DNA from: Cornus controversa | Lineage: Eukaryota > Streptophyta > Magnoliopsida > Cornales > Cornaceae | Assembly: GCA_026545225.1 (NCBI GenBank) | Contig: CM048847.1 | Location: 11,278,501-11,342,500, forward strand | Length of the DNA stretch: 64,000 nucleotides | Direction of reading: 5' to 3' | Shown: positions 11,943 to 23,841 of the stretch, one piece after another | How positions within the stretch are numbered: position 1 is the first letter of the stretch | How the letters are laid out: each line of letters begins with the position of its first letter | Notes under the pieces: generated by a model | Database searches by the model: none | Seen by the model: only the letters and a program-made list of their open reading frames with translations | Told to the model about the DNA's origin: nothing | Made by a program: the position numbers and the translations under genes

Positions 11943-12029
11943 GCTTTTGGCATCCTTATCGCAATATATTTGACCTAGTTGATGAGCTTGGTATTAAACC
12001 CTTCACAAACTGGACCAGATCTGCACAAT
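11943..12029 (+). pseudogene. captured exon, carotene-desaturase-like flavoprotein
   Basis: Between an acceptor CTTCAG and a donor AAT|GTTTT the frame reads FWHPYRNIFDLVDELGIKPF then TNWTRSAQ. This resembles the N-terminal part of plastid FAD-dependent amine-oxidase / zeta-carotene-desaturase-like proteins (recalled consensus WYPYRNIF.LVDELGI.PFTNWT.SA), which is recognition from memory. It lies on the strand opposite to the transposon gene, inside its last intron. Only this 87-nt exon is seen. The clean frame and splice sites favour a captured host exon; the exact family is uncertain. Confidence 0.5.
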
Positions 12030-13085
12030 GTTTTGGTGTTCATTGGGTTGTACTTGTGGTTATTGTTTCCACTACTGATTAGACAAATATGTGGTAGATA
12101 AAATTTAAGTGCTCGAAAATTTTTCCTCATATAGCTCAAAGTAAGCTTCTTTGAAAATACCATAAAAGAAACATGAGCACTTTGCAAGTTGAATTTCTAG
12201 TATTTTAAGATTTACCTCTATTGCCGACTCCATTTGGGACTTTCCTATACACTCAGGCATGTCCCCAGTGCATCCTCATATATCTTTTTTCTTAATTAGA
12301 AAAGAGAAATCTAAGTGTTTTTTTCATAGACAACATTACACATGTCACATTGTGTGTAGCTTGCTGCTTTATAGATAGTCAATAGCAGAAAAGCAAAAAT
12401 GTGACTTACACACCCCCAACATTTACTATACTCATGCATTCTTACTGTTGGTTATACATTATAGAGTCGGGTTCTGCAAAATTGGTTATTTTTTCCCTTT
12501 TGTAAGCATATCTTGAAGTTACCTGAATTGTCAAATAATGTGTACATAATTCCTTTTATACTCCTATATGGAGACTATTTTTTGATGAAAAATGGAGATT
12601 ATAATTAGGTTGAATTTTAATATTAGTGTCCTAATAGGTGTACCAGGTAGGCAGACAGTAAATTACCTCTTTAGCTGATTTTTTTCCTGATTTCCAAGTT
12701 TAAATTCTTTGGCTTCTAACAGGCTACAATTTTAAAAGTTTTCAAGAGCATAAATCCTAGATACCTACTTTGTAATACTTTAAAGATTCATCCATAATTT
12801 GCATGCTGACACTAGACACCTTGCTTTTTATTTGAGATATGCCATCATCTATTAGTCAGTAATAACTATTTATGAATAGGACAAGTTGTGTGTTGTATTT
12901 TTTAATTGTTTATGTTTATGGAATGTGAGGAATGGCAATATAAATCCTCTTTTGGCCTTCAGATCTATTTCATAAATTTTCCTTCCTTCCTCATATAGTT
13001 CACATGCCCCCCACCCTTCTCTCGCCCTCCTTTCAAATGACTAGGGGTATTTTTCTATAGTGGGTTCTTGTTTGGCAGTCAATAT
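12030..13085. other. non-coding, probable captured intron DNA
   Basis: AT-rich with pyrimidine tracts and no domain-bearing frame. It lies between two captured exons on the plus strand. Confidence 0.4.
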
Positions 13086-13380
13086 AATCAGATGAACTTT
13101 TAATATTTTATTTTCACAATCCTTAATGAATTGTTTTACGATAAAATTTAATTATATCATCTGGTCATTTCTTGGGGATTTCATGTTTTTTATTTTATTT
13201 TATTTTCTTTTTCCTATTACTTATTAGACCAGCTCCTTTGATATTTACCTGTAGTGTGCTAAAAAACAAAGCACTTAGGATACACAGTTTTTGCAACATT
13301 CCTTCTAGCATTACAATTAAGTATTTTAATCTATCAAACAAATAATTTTTCTAGTTCAAATATGCACACATTATGTGGTC
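13086..13380. repeat. about 295-bp direct repeat, copy 1
   Basis: Nearly identical to 14385-14684, from AATCAGATGAACTTTTAATA to CACATTATGTGGTC. The other copy has a few substitutions and a 5-6 bp insertion in a CTTTT tract. The pair brackets the captured exons at 13454-14152. Confidence 0.93.
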
Positions 13381-13453
13381 CCAGATTTGTGAATAGAATT
13401 TTGTGCTAGAATCTTGTTGTCTCCCAGATTTTGATTTTTTCAAACTTATTCAG

Positions 13454-14152
13454 GTGGATAAGGGATCAACAGAAATATGAAGGAGTTACACCTGGTGAGG
13501 ATGTTTACATAATTCTGTGCTTAGATGGTCTTGTTCGAAGATCAGGAAAGGTGAGTGCTAGTAGCATAATATTTCTGTCACTGTTTCTCTTTTTCCTTGG
13601 AATGGAATTTTACCTTCCAAGATTAAAAAAATAATAATAATAAAATAAAAAAAGGGAATGGAAATTTATTTTTAGTTTGCACGCTTGATGGATGCCAACA
13701 GGGAATTTACAAGTTGAGTTATGGAAATTAATGTCTTAGTGCTCCTTCTGGTTGCTAGTAGGACAGTTTAAAAGAATGAAACTTTGGTATAATTCATCAG
13801 CCTTTCTGACCTTGAATAATATTAAGATCTCATTGTTTATTCTATTTTCTTTCAATGTAACCAAATGGAGCACTGGGCATTCATTTAGTGACTGGTGACA
13901 ACACTTGGGATTCCTTGTATTCAATATCACCCTACAACTGAGCTACTGGGAACTAAAGAACCTTGTGCTATTAGTCTTTTGCTGATCCAAGACCTTACTT
14001 TGGCCACCAATTGCTTGCCAAATCTAAGAAAATGGTCAATATGAAATTTGTTAGCAGACATGCTCTTTCTTTTACAGGGGATGCCCGACTGGCAACAAAT
14101 TGTGGAGGAGGTGCCACCAGTGGAAGCATTGCTAAACAAGCTAGAAAGATGA
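13454..14152 (+). pseudogene. captured last two exons of an unrecognised plant gene
   Basis: Exon 13454-13550 has acceptor TTCAG and donor AAAG|GTGAGT; its frame reads WIRDQQKYEGV then TPGEDVYIILCLDGLVRRSG and K. It joins in phase to 14078-14152 (acceptor CTTTTACAG), reading GMPDWQQIVEEVPPVEALLN then KLER and a TGA stop. The splice sites are textbook, the joined frame of about 57 codons has no stop and it ends in a natural terminator. This looks like the 3' end of a real host gene on the strand opposite the CACTA gene. I do not recognise the family. The 295-bp repeats either side suggest duplication after capture. Confidence 0.7.
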
Positions 14153-14384
14153 CATGAATTGTGTTACTGAAATCATTCACACTAATTGGAGGGAAGATGT
14201 TTGTAAAATTATGGAACTGTCCTCATTTCTTTCCTTGCACTCTATTTTTTTCTTGAGGCGGCAGCGGTGGGGGAAGAGGGGAATACGTATTCTTATATGA
14301 TTGCATGCGTTACCCTCTCTCATGCTTTGTTTTGGAAATGATTTATTACAAGCAGCTGTTGTCAAGGGCCTTTGTCCTTCCATA

Positions 14385-14684
14385 AATCAGATGAACTTTT
14401 AATATTCTATTTTCACAATCCTTAATGAATTGTTTTACGATAAAATTTAATTATATCATCTGGTCATTTCTTGGGGATTTCATGTTTTTTATTTTATTTT
14501 ATTTTCTTTTCTTTTTCCTATTACTTATTAGACCAGCTCCTTTGATATTTACCTATAGTGTGCTAGAAAACAAAGCACTTAGGGTACACAGTTATTGCAA
14601 CATTCCTTCTAGCATTACAATTAAGTATTTTAATCTATCAAACAAATAATTTTTCTAGTTCAAATATGCACACATCATGTGGTC
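14385..14684. repeat. about 295-bp direct repeat, copy 2
   Basis: Partner of 13086-13380. Confidence 0.93.
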
Positions 14685-15831
14685 ATTAGTACTAGAGATG
14701 ATTTAGTAAAGACATGGTATATTGAAGGCAAAAGGTTGAGATTGAAAACATATAATTTAATGCAAAATGACAGCAATAGAAATGGTGAGAGATAACAGTG
14801 ACTATTTAATCATTTATTATAAACTTACCACTGCCGAACGCAGCTGATTCATTTCAAACATCATTTCTGCCTTCAAAGTTTCCATTTGAGCCTCGTTTCT
14901 TTTTGTTTGTTCTTTTAGTTGAGTAATTTCTTTCATGTGAGCCTCATGTCTTTTTGTTTGTTCTTTCAGTTGTCCTTGTTACTTAAGCTTTGACTGAGTA
15001 ACTCCGAACCCCGTTCCTCTAATCCGTCCTCGACGCTCTGGACCAAATACGTGTCTCACTGCATCATCTTCAATTGACCCAGTGTTTGGATTTATAAGTT
15101 CATACTCTCTCATTTCCACCTGAAATTATATAGGTAAGAAAAACATAATTATTAAGCTAGTAAGTATAATTGAAAAGCTTAAGAATGTAGGAAAGGTTTG
15201 TTACAATTTTGTCATTGGCTTTCTCATTTACGGGTCTTCCATCCTTCCTCTCGTGTGCTTTGATCCAAACATCTACCCTTGATATCTCATCGGGTGTTTC
15301 ACTCTCTCTTCTCTACAAAATAAAAATGACAAACATCTAATATATATTGAAAGTTAAGCAATTAAAGTCGCATTATGTGTACAACTAACTGATTCCAAAA
15401 AGAACTCGAAGCCATTGAATAAATTAGTCTTACCATTTCTTCTCTTACACGAGCAAAACTCTTACGGCTCGTCGTGTGAGGCATTGTGTGCTTTGCTCGC
15501 ATTTGTTGAAAATTTTCACTTATCGCCTATAACACAATCAAGTTAATATTTGTATATCAAAGTGAAGTGGAAATAAGTTCCTACTCAATTATACACGTAC
15601 TTCAAACTCTTCAGAACATATGTACTGTACAAATTTTTTCCACTCATCCATTGATTTAACATTAGCAGGCTTTAAGAGGGCAATCGCGCGTGAAAATCCA
15701 GCATTTTTTCTCAACTTTCGTATTTTTTTTTGTCTCTTTTGATTTATGCTCACGCCATTTTTTATCCATGGATTGGAGTATCTCTTTCTTATAACAATCA
15801 GAAATAACAAATTTTTGCTGCATTAAACAAA

Positions 15832-16240
15832 CAAACAAGATGCTTCAGTTTGTTTATACAACAAAAGAAAAAATACAATACTTTCAAGTACAATTAGAGA
15901 ATAAACCAATTCTTTCTTATAGCATATTCAAAATCTAATATAGTGCATACTGAAATAACTTAGAAGGAGCTAGCTCTCACGATATATATATGCTGCTATG
16001 CATAGCAGCTAAGGCTAGCTTTACAGATAGAGGTCTAAAGAGTGAGGTTGTGTGAGTGTAACATAGAGAGAGGTCTATGGGCTTAGCGACACTGATTTTT
16101 GAGATAATGCATGCTTAAATCAGTGTTCTTGAGTTTCATTTGTGATGTCAAAGACTCTAAATGTCTAGAAATCCATTTCAGTCCTCTGCAATGTATCTAT
16201 TAGTCCAAAACAACATAAGCTTGATGAGATTTGAGCTTCA
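15832..16240. other. intron DNA of the TnpA-like gene, nothing else seen
   Basis: Non-coding. Contains an AGAGAGAGGTCTA-like repeat near 16023-16075. Confidence 0.4.
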
Positions 16241-16607
16241 GAGTCAATCCTTGTGCGAAAACCCTTAATGTGTGATTTGAGCAACTGTATTTGAGCCAGA
16301 AGGGCTCAGTTATTGAGCTGGAGGGACTACTTTGTAGCTGTATCAAAGAATCAATTACTATACCTCAAGAAATGTGCATGAACAGTGGTTGTCAAGCCTA
16401 CTTTGCTCTTGTAAAGCCCCTAAATATCACTTTGAGTATGTTCCAATGTTCCAAGAGATTAGACTGGGTATGAACATGCTTATTCTAAATTTTTAAGTGC
16501 ATTTTTGGTGCATATGTGCTGCTACTAGTTCTCTTTTATCTGTCAATTTACTGAGTCTGTCACAACAACACTGTTCATAGCTTCATTAGTTCATATTAGG
16601 CTAATAT
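16241..16607. repeat. intron duplication, copy A, left half
   Basis: Matches 27681-27916 at roughly 85-90 percent, for example AACAGTGGTTGTCAAGCCTA and TTTGCTCTTGTAAAGCCCCT. Copy A carries about 125 bp (near 16455-16580) that copy B lacks. The Gypsy element is inserted in this copy. Confidence 0.88.
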
Positions 16608-17119
16608 CGTCACGCCCCAGTATCTAGACCGCCGGGACTCCCCCGGACCGACCCCGAATCCTGAGTGTGAACCCATTCACTCAGCCCCATGAACAATCTC
16701 AATTCCACTCATACGATAGTATCCATTCTAGATACCATGCCATAACGCCCCGATTTGCCCACTCCCGGAAGACCGAAAGTTAACTGTCCATTTAAACCCA
16801 ATGAACCCTCATTACACTCATTTTCAAAGGAAGCTTTACTTAATTGTTGCATCTAAATTCACACAACACTACCTCAACCAATTCCCATGGGCCCTAGATC
16901 AAATCATACACCTTAGTGGCAATTTACTTGGCCACACCTTTGAGAATCACTCACTTTCGAGCCTCAAAACTTTATGTGTTTGGAATCTAAAACTAAATCT
17001 TACACAATTGGATAGAGAATCAAAAAATACCCAAGTTCAAAAAAAACCACGCTCAATTCCGATCTAGAATGAGGAAATTACGTCAAAATGAAGTTTTCTA
17101 AAAAAAGCTGTGAATAGTA

Positions 17120-17386
17120 ATCTCGATTGATCGAGATGGGATCTCGATTGATCGAGATTAAATCTCGATTAATCGAAATTCTAGCGAGATTTTCACCCTT
17201 TCGGGACCCCAGACCTGCAATATCTCGATTGATCGAAAATGGGACTTCGATTGATCGAAATTCCTCTTTTCTGGACTCTAAAAATCACCATAAATCATCA
17301 CCCCTTCGATCAATCGAAATGGGGACTTCGATTGATCGAAATGGGCATCTCGATTGATCGAGATTAAATCTCGATTGGTCGAAATG
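17120..17386. repeat. cluster of nine 16-18 bp palindromes
   Basis: ATCTCGATTGATCGAGAT and close variants (CTTCGATTGATCGAAAT, CTTCGATCAATCGAAAT) occur near 17120, 17141, 17162, 17221, 17244, 17306, 17326, 17346 and 17367. Each can form a short hairpin in RNA. Confidence 0.95.
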
Positions 17387-18881
17387 CACCTTCTGGGACT
17401 TCCAACAGCCCTATATATGATCCATTTGAACTCAAATCTCAACCAAACCACCTTGGATCATTCATAAAACATATAAATCATCCCCCAATGGTATAATATC
17501 ATGCTCACACATCAACCTACACATTTGAATCTCAAATCTTGTATAATCATAGAAAAATCATCCTAAATTCTCAATGCACAAAAAAATTGAAGTGCATAAA
17601 CCATCCTCATTTTTCAAAGATCATATTCATCAACTCATACATACAACCTAACTCACACATCGAAATCCTACAACCGTGATTCCAATATAAATCCACTCTT
17701 CAAAACCTTCATATCCAAGAGTTCAAGATATAAAAGACAAAAATGATACATTCATCCATTTAAGCTCCAAATTCATATAAAATCCATGAAACCATACACA
17801 TAAGGATTCAAAGGAATATACAAGTTACATATACCGTGAATGTAACTATAAATCAACATAATCCACATGCCACATGCCGGCATGGATAGTCAAAAACATA
17901 GTCCATACATATATCTCAAAGATTCCCAAAATGCACCAAAATGCTCCAAGTAAGGAAGCAAGCTCTTTTCATCCATTCTCGGCTTCTTACTTGAAAAATT
18001 TTTTTGGGGGAGCGGGGTGAGCAACACTGCGGCTCAGTAGGAATGCCCCTCCCCTCCTAGGTGCTGACCCAACACCGACCTACATGTCCCTCACTACATG
18101 GCATGTAAAATGCTTTCATGCACACGACAACATACAATTCAAGTATGGATGCACTCATTCATATATCATGCTTTTCAATGCATATCATTGCTATAACAAG
18201 CCTAGCATGCATTCTAACATTCAAAACAACACATGTCACATATATGTCATAAGGCATGCATATCACTCTCATATGCCTACAAACCACAACCTTGCATATT
18301 TTGATCATGCTTCAACAATGCACACTTGCTATAAAATAACCTAGCATACATTCAACATTTATACACACACACAACCAACATATAACCATATAATTGCACC
18401 CCAAAATACACATAACCTACATATGCATATAATACACAATATAGCTAATCATGCTCTCATTTTGCACACTTTGCACATATTCAACCCACACATCATATAT
18501 TCATCAAGATGGATCTATCTAGCATGCATAATCACAAGGGAAGAGGAAATATAAAAATTCAACCCCTTGCCCATCTCTCTCACATACAAACTCAACCGAA
18601 AACCTCTCCGAACCTCCCAAAACCCTAGAATCGACAACTAGAAGAGAAGAAACACCCCTACCTCAAGATTGAAGACCTTCCAAGCACTTATCAAAATTTC
18701 TAGCAGGTTCCACCTTGCCAAAACATGAGTTTGTTCAGTTCAAACCGAAGCCCTAGCCGTCCCCCTACACACTTTCCTTCTTCGGCGAATCACAAATCCA
18801 AGCCGAATGCACCCGAAATGTAGAGAGAAGGTGGAGGGATGAAGTGGGAGAGATTTAGAGAGAGAAAGAGCCGTAGGAAAT

Positions 18882-18899
18882 GGCTGAGATATCTCAGCC
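18882..18899. promoter_or_regulatory. perfect 18-bp palindrome beside the LTR TATA box
   Basis: GGCTGAGATATCTCAGCC, its own complement; also at 26121-26138. Confidence 0.8.
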
Positions 18900-19291
18900 C
18901 TAGATATTTATAATATCTGGGGTGCCAAATGACCAAAACGCCCCCAAGTCACTTAACGTACCTTCCCAGGCTCCTTTTTCGATTTCAAAAACTCCTACGG
19001 CCTCGAAATCGCTTCCTTAATTCATTAAACATTTCGTTATACTCAAAATCAAAAATAATTATTTTTTAGAAATTTTCTAGATTTTCAGGCCCACGTGGAC
19101 CGCATCCCGGGCCCCTGTTTGACCAAAAAGTCAAACTTCTCCAAATTTTTTGAAAACTTTCAAAAACCTCATAACATGTTTTCAAACATGTTTTTCACTC
19201 TCGAAACATCCAAAACATCATTCGAAACGCATTTATAGCGAAAATGATGAAAATTTTTAAAAATCGGTCAAATTTAGTTCCGGTCTCTACA

Positions 19292-19325
19292 ACCTCCCCA
19301 CCTTTAAAGAATTTCGTCCACGAAA
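19292..19325 (-). other. polypurine tract and 3' motif of the gag-only element
   Basis: The complement reads AATTTCGTGGACGAAATTC, then TTTAAAGGTGGGGAGGT, then the LTR start TGTAGAGACC. Confidence 0.9.
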
Positions 19326-20100
19326 TTAGCATCATACTCTAAATTGCAAGAGTGTTGTCACTAACCCTTAAGTGACCTTCCCTATCTTCCTTCTATCACA
19401 GGAAATAATCATAACTCGCCGGTATCCAGCACGCGACTTCCACTGCGTAACCGACAAGGTTCTTGTTTATCATATCACACTACCTTGTGCCACATTTCAC
19501 AAAATATCAAACTATTGGCATATCTCGAAAGATGTCCAGATATCTCCAAAACTGTAGTGCCATCATTTACTGTAACTAACACGGTCATAAATTATCTCCC
19601 AAACCAAGTTCAGGAAGATCAAAACTATAACCAATTTACTTTCCAACCTACCCACTTCCCAATCAGTGAAACTATGCATAGGCATCCCTTTCTAGTGATT
19701 CACCCTCCTTGAATCACAATTCTCAAATTCTCACACCAGACAATACCATGTTCACAATCCAAACTTACACATTTCATCTATGATCTGAGGCCAATGTTTG
19801 TTAAGGATTGATAACTCAATCTTGGGATGGTTCGATCACCTTTCTCCAAAACTCATGAAACCTTTACTCCCGAAGTCTCATAATGAATCCTTGGATCCTT
19901 TCAATTTCACTGGTACCACAAGGTACAGTTCACAAGTAACAAAATCTGTGAAAATCCCTATCATTCACGCCATGATCCAGTCATGTCCCAAAACTAATCA
20001 AATCACATATGACAATCGAAACTCAATCTCTCAGGGTCACACCACCCACAATGATACATCCATAGACTAAATTGTCTCTCATGATGAAAATCTCGCATCA
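19326..20100. other. internal non-coding part, between PPT and minisatellite
   Basis: No recognisable protein on either strand. Segments such as TTCCTTCTATC...ACTCGCC are shared with the plus-strand relative near 61070-61303, so it is a conserved but non-coding part of the family. Confidence 0.5.
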
Positions 20101-20103
20101 ACA

Positions 20104-20905
20104 AGTGGGTCAATAGACAAAGCTACATCTCGATGACAACAATCACACTCTCAAGTGTGTCAAACGGCTAAACTGCCCCTCAACAAAGATCACAATATCC
20201 AAGGCTGTGTCCATAGACAAAATTGCGTCCATAGTGACAACAACCAATCAACAATAGATGGGCCAATAGACAAAGCTGTGTCCCCCACCACCGATGCGTC
20301 AATAAACAAAACTGCGTCTAAGCGACGACAACCACCATAATTGTGACAATGGACAAAACTGCGCCCAGAGTCACCACCACTTGTCAATAGACAAAACTGC
20401 GCCTAAATGACAAGAATCTCAACTGATGTGCCAATAGACAAAACTGCGTCTAAATGATGACACCACTCATATGCGATAATGGATAAAACTGTGCCCAGAG
20501 TCACCACCACTTGTCAATAGACAAAACTGCGTCTAAGTGACAATGATTGGGTCGATAGACAAAACTGCGTCCATACTACTCCGATCCTCAACTGATGTGC
20601 CAATGGACAAAACTGCGCCCAGAGTCACCACCACTTGTCAATAGACAAAACTGCGCCTAAATGACAAGAATCTCAACTGATGTGCAAATAGACAAAACTG
20701 CGTCTAAATGACGACACCACTCATATGCGATAATGGACAAAACTGCACCCAGAGTCACCACCACTTGTCAATAGACAAAACTGCACCTAATTGACAAGAA
20801 TCTCAACAATAGAAGGGTCAATAGACAAAATTGCGTCCATATGAGATCGATCTTCCAACTGATGCGTTAGTAGACAAAACTGCGTCTCACTGACAGCACC
20901 ACAAT
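20104..20905. repeat. internal minisatellite, core CAATAGACAAAACTGCG
   Basis: About 20 copies of AATAGACAAAACTGCG(C/T)C with spacers of 20-35 bp. A higher-order block (AGAGTCACCACCACTTGTCA, then the core, then AATGACAAGAATCTCAACTG) recurs near 20363, 20498, 20620 and 20750. The same core, inverted with the element, is found at 59440-60560. Confidence 0.95.
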
Positions 20906-22310
20906 GATCATCCCAAAGTCTGTAGCCTTCCAAGAATATCACATGTCCCCTCGAGTACTCTATCATATACTAGACCTCACAACCTCAAGAGCAGTTTAAA
21001 CTAACCTACTCTTGTCATCACAATCTCAATCATACACTCATTTATGAGTAAGAGTTGTCATACTCATAATATTCGAATTTCATTTCCTTATCTACTGATA
21101 CTCATCGAATCAATTCCACAATCACTTGGACCTGACACATTGTAAGAGAAGTACTAGTCGAAGAGAAATAGCTGGCCAGGCCATTTCTTCCTGCTAGTCC
21201 AACCCCGACTACATGCCTTTCTTGTCCCTCACTCATTTAAATCCCCATGAAATCACTGCTTAGGGACTTTCTCAAAGTCCTAAGCTCCCACAACTGGAGC
21301 TTAACATAACTCCTACTTCTCAACTATCATTAGCTCACTCAAACTCAAATATTTGGCATATCTCAGCAAATCTCCAAAACTAGAATCCCTAGGCGATAAT
21401 AACACGCCTAATAACCGAACCCCATGTACGGTTCACTTTCACATCCTCCGGAGCACTCGCTCGCTAGAGTCCACAGTCTTTACCTCAAGACCTATCCGAT
21501 CTATCTCTACCTTTAGTCTAAGGTAATATCCTCGACTAATCACATCCATCACTCATAGTGATACTTTTCTATAATTGAGATCATCAGTACTCAAAGTCAT
21601 TCCATCATTATCAATCATGATTTTTTGACTGGAATGCATCTTAGGCATAATCCAAAGTCCCGTGTATCGTTACAATCCACATCAATCTCATGCACTTAAC
21701 ATAACAAGCGCACTAACTAAAATAAGGCACATAGAGGGTGCACTTACCTAAACAAGTCACATAGTTCAGCCCAGTTTCATAGGCTATCACCCAATGGAAT
21801 CCAATTCCAAATCTAGGATCTTACATCCTACTAATCGAACAATCTCAAAGTTTATCACCACATGTCTATTTTAACGTCATTATCTGCTCAATTTTCAAAC
21901 CTCTACCTAGGTTTACCAAAATCTCAAAATTTGGGACTTTTAAGTAGTGACTACATGTCACTACTAATCACGTAACACATAATGAAACACTAAAATACAA
22001 TGCTCAATCACATGAGTAGCATATTCCACATAGCACATAACATATAACATGTTAAATCAAATAAACAAATACAATGCATGATATGACATATGGTGCATCT
22101 AAACAACCCAATATTCTTGCCCTCGGGCTACAACTAGGAAAAATACCTACGACCACGCACAGTTCTGGAACATCCTCAGTCTAAGTAATCGTGAAGGCAA
22201 GACCCAATTCCCTTACTATACCAACATATACTCATGATATGCAACTTAATATACTTGCATAATTCATCATTATAACTCATAAGTTGGAGATCACGGATAT
22301 ACCTCAATCA
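20906..22310. other. internal non-coding part, between minisatellite and gag
   Basis: No RT or integrase motif in any frame where pol would be expected. A CTGGCCAGGCCATTTCTTCC segment (21170) is conserved in the relative at 59130-59180. Confidence 0.55.
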
Positions 22311-23456
22311 CTATGGACGAGTCCTTTGATACCTGGACTGCTGTCCTGAACTACTAGGAAGGTTCCTCGTACTTGCTCACAAAACCTGAGCAGACTGCAT
22401 TGGCGGGGGTGGTGGCATTGCCACCGAGTCAATCTGACTCGCCAAGAACTGTTCGGTGCGGTTAAGAGACTCTGTCCTACCCCTTGCACCCTGTCCTTGA
22501 GGACAATTCACTTTCAAGTGACCAGTCTGATGACAGAGGTAACAAATTTGTCCATCTGCTGGTGCCAAATGTATGCTGGGGCACTCAAACCTATAGTGAC
22601 CCGGCTGCTGACAATGATGACACACTCTCCTTGACCCGATCGACTGTATAGACATGGAAGTCGTAGGTACTGAATATGTCATCCGCTGTCCCATTGATCC
22701 TTCAAATCGATAAGGACCACTTTTCTGTTTCTTCTTTGGCTGACTCTTAGAAGAATCGCACCTTTTCTCATCCTGTACCCTTTGATTGTCATTACCAAGC
22801 TCTTCTGCTATTAGTGCTCTTTCCACCACTGCAGTATAGCTTGTCAATCCCAGAATTCCAACTTTATCTCACAAATAAGGTCAGAGACCTCTTATGAACT
22901 GTTTGACCTTCAGCTCTTCCGTTGGAATCATCTCTTTCGTAAACCGTGCCAAAGAGGTAAATATGGTCTCGTACTCCATAACAGTCATATCCCCTTGAAG
23001 CAAATCATAGAACTCTCACCTCAAGCTATCTTTCACTATTACTGGAAAATACTTCTCAAAGAATAATGTTTCAAATGTATTCCAATCCATCACCTCAATG
23101 TCATGGCGGTTTCCAATGGACTTCCACCAACGTTTGGCCTCACCTTTAAGGTAATGGGTGGCCACTTTCACCTTTAAGTTCTCCTCTACCTCAAGTACGG
23201 TAAGGAGTTCAACCATATCATCTATCCAATTCTCAGCCACCATAGGATCAGACCCTCCTGTGTACGATGGCGAATTATGCTTCCTAACGTGCCCCAATGT
23301 CAACATCATCCTACTAGGAGCTTCTCTAGGTCGAGCCTGAGTCTCCTCTTGTGTTCCCCTAGCAATTTGCCGTATGGTCGCAACCATGTCATGCATAGCT
23401 TGCTCTCCACTCATAGGGATTGTATCTCCCCTTTCACGAACTCTCCGTGGTGGCAT
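22311..23456 (-). pseudogene. Gag with retrotransposon-gag domain and two CCHC zinc knuckles, several TGA stops
   Basis: Starts MPPRRVRERGDTIPMSGEQA at 23456. The N-terminal half has the plant Gypsy gag domain (MVAENWIDDMVELL, HYLKGEAKRWWKS, WNTFETLFFEKYFP). After a linker come two zinc knuckles, CHHCQQPGHYRFEC and CYLCHQTGHLKVNC, which bind RNA in the virus-like particle. It ends SGQQSRYQRTRP. The reading continues in one frame but is broken by TGA after VKDSL.R, twice within GL.PYL.DK, and after AQVL. In the plus-strand relative at 57533 the two GL.PYL.DK positions are CGA, so the stops look like C-to-T changes at CpG. No pol frame follows. Confidence 0.9.
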
Positions 23457-23829
23457 CTTGCTATACGGACAACAAGAAGACACTTAAATCCCAAACCAAA
23501 TTATTCAAAACTGTATGCTTATTCTAAACATGTAAGCATCAAATCATATTTCACATGTCATTGCAATAGTTGGATTTCCAATACAAAACCTCAAGTCAAA
23601 ATCCTTGACCTCAAATAAACGCGCATTCAAATTCTCACTCCTTGTCCAAGGTAATCAAGCCTATTGCTTTGACAAACCCTATGTCAATACAAAGTTCCAA
23701 TCCAACACGTGAATGGACCTCACCCTTCATCTTTGGATTTTCAAACCAAATGTTCAGATCATCAAACCCTTTTCAAACTTCAAAATGAAGTTTAGCCTTT
23801 CCCGTCGTCCTTAGATATTCTGACCTAGA

Positions 23830-23841
23830 GCTCTGATACCA
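23830..23841 (-). other. primer binding site (initiator Met tRNA type)
   Basis: The complement reads TGGTATCAGAGC, three bases inside the 5' LTR end. Confidence 0.92.

Larger units (their letters stand above)
16608..19291 (-). repeat. 3' LTR of the gag-only element
   Basis: Nearly identical to 23845-26530. It contains, in minus-strand order, TATA and dyad (18899-18882), leader, donor-like GTAGGGG at 18661, acceptor-like site changed from CAG to AAG near 17990, and the palindrome cluster 17120-17386. Confidence 0.95.

Noticed and set aside
15723..15731. T9/A9 run as a programmed frameshift in the TnpA-like gene
   Set aside because: CACTA TnpA-like genes are not known for this and the same gene has other stops; homopolymer decay or sequencing error is simpler.
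17127..17357. Open frame with repeating IEIKSRLIEI-type peptide
   Set aside because: It is the translation of the palindrome cluster in the LTR; the palindromes explain it, and the second LTR copy does not keep it open.
20190..20387. Open frame over the internal minisatellite as a possible repeat protein
   Set aside because: Repeat spacing is not a multiple of three and the frames break in every block, so protein selection is unlikely.
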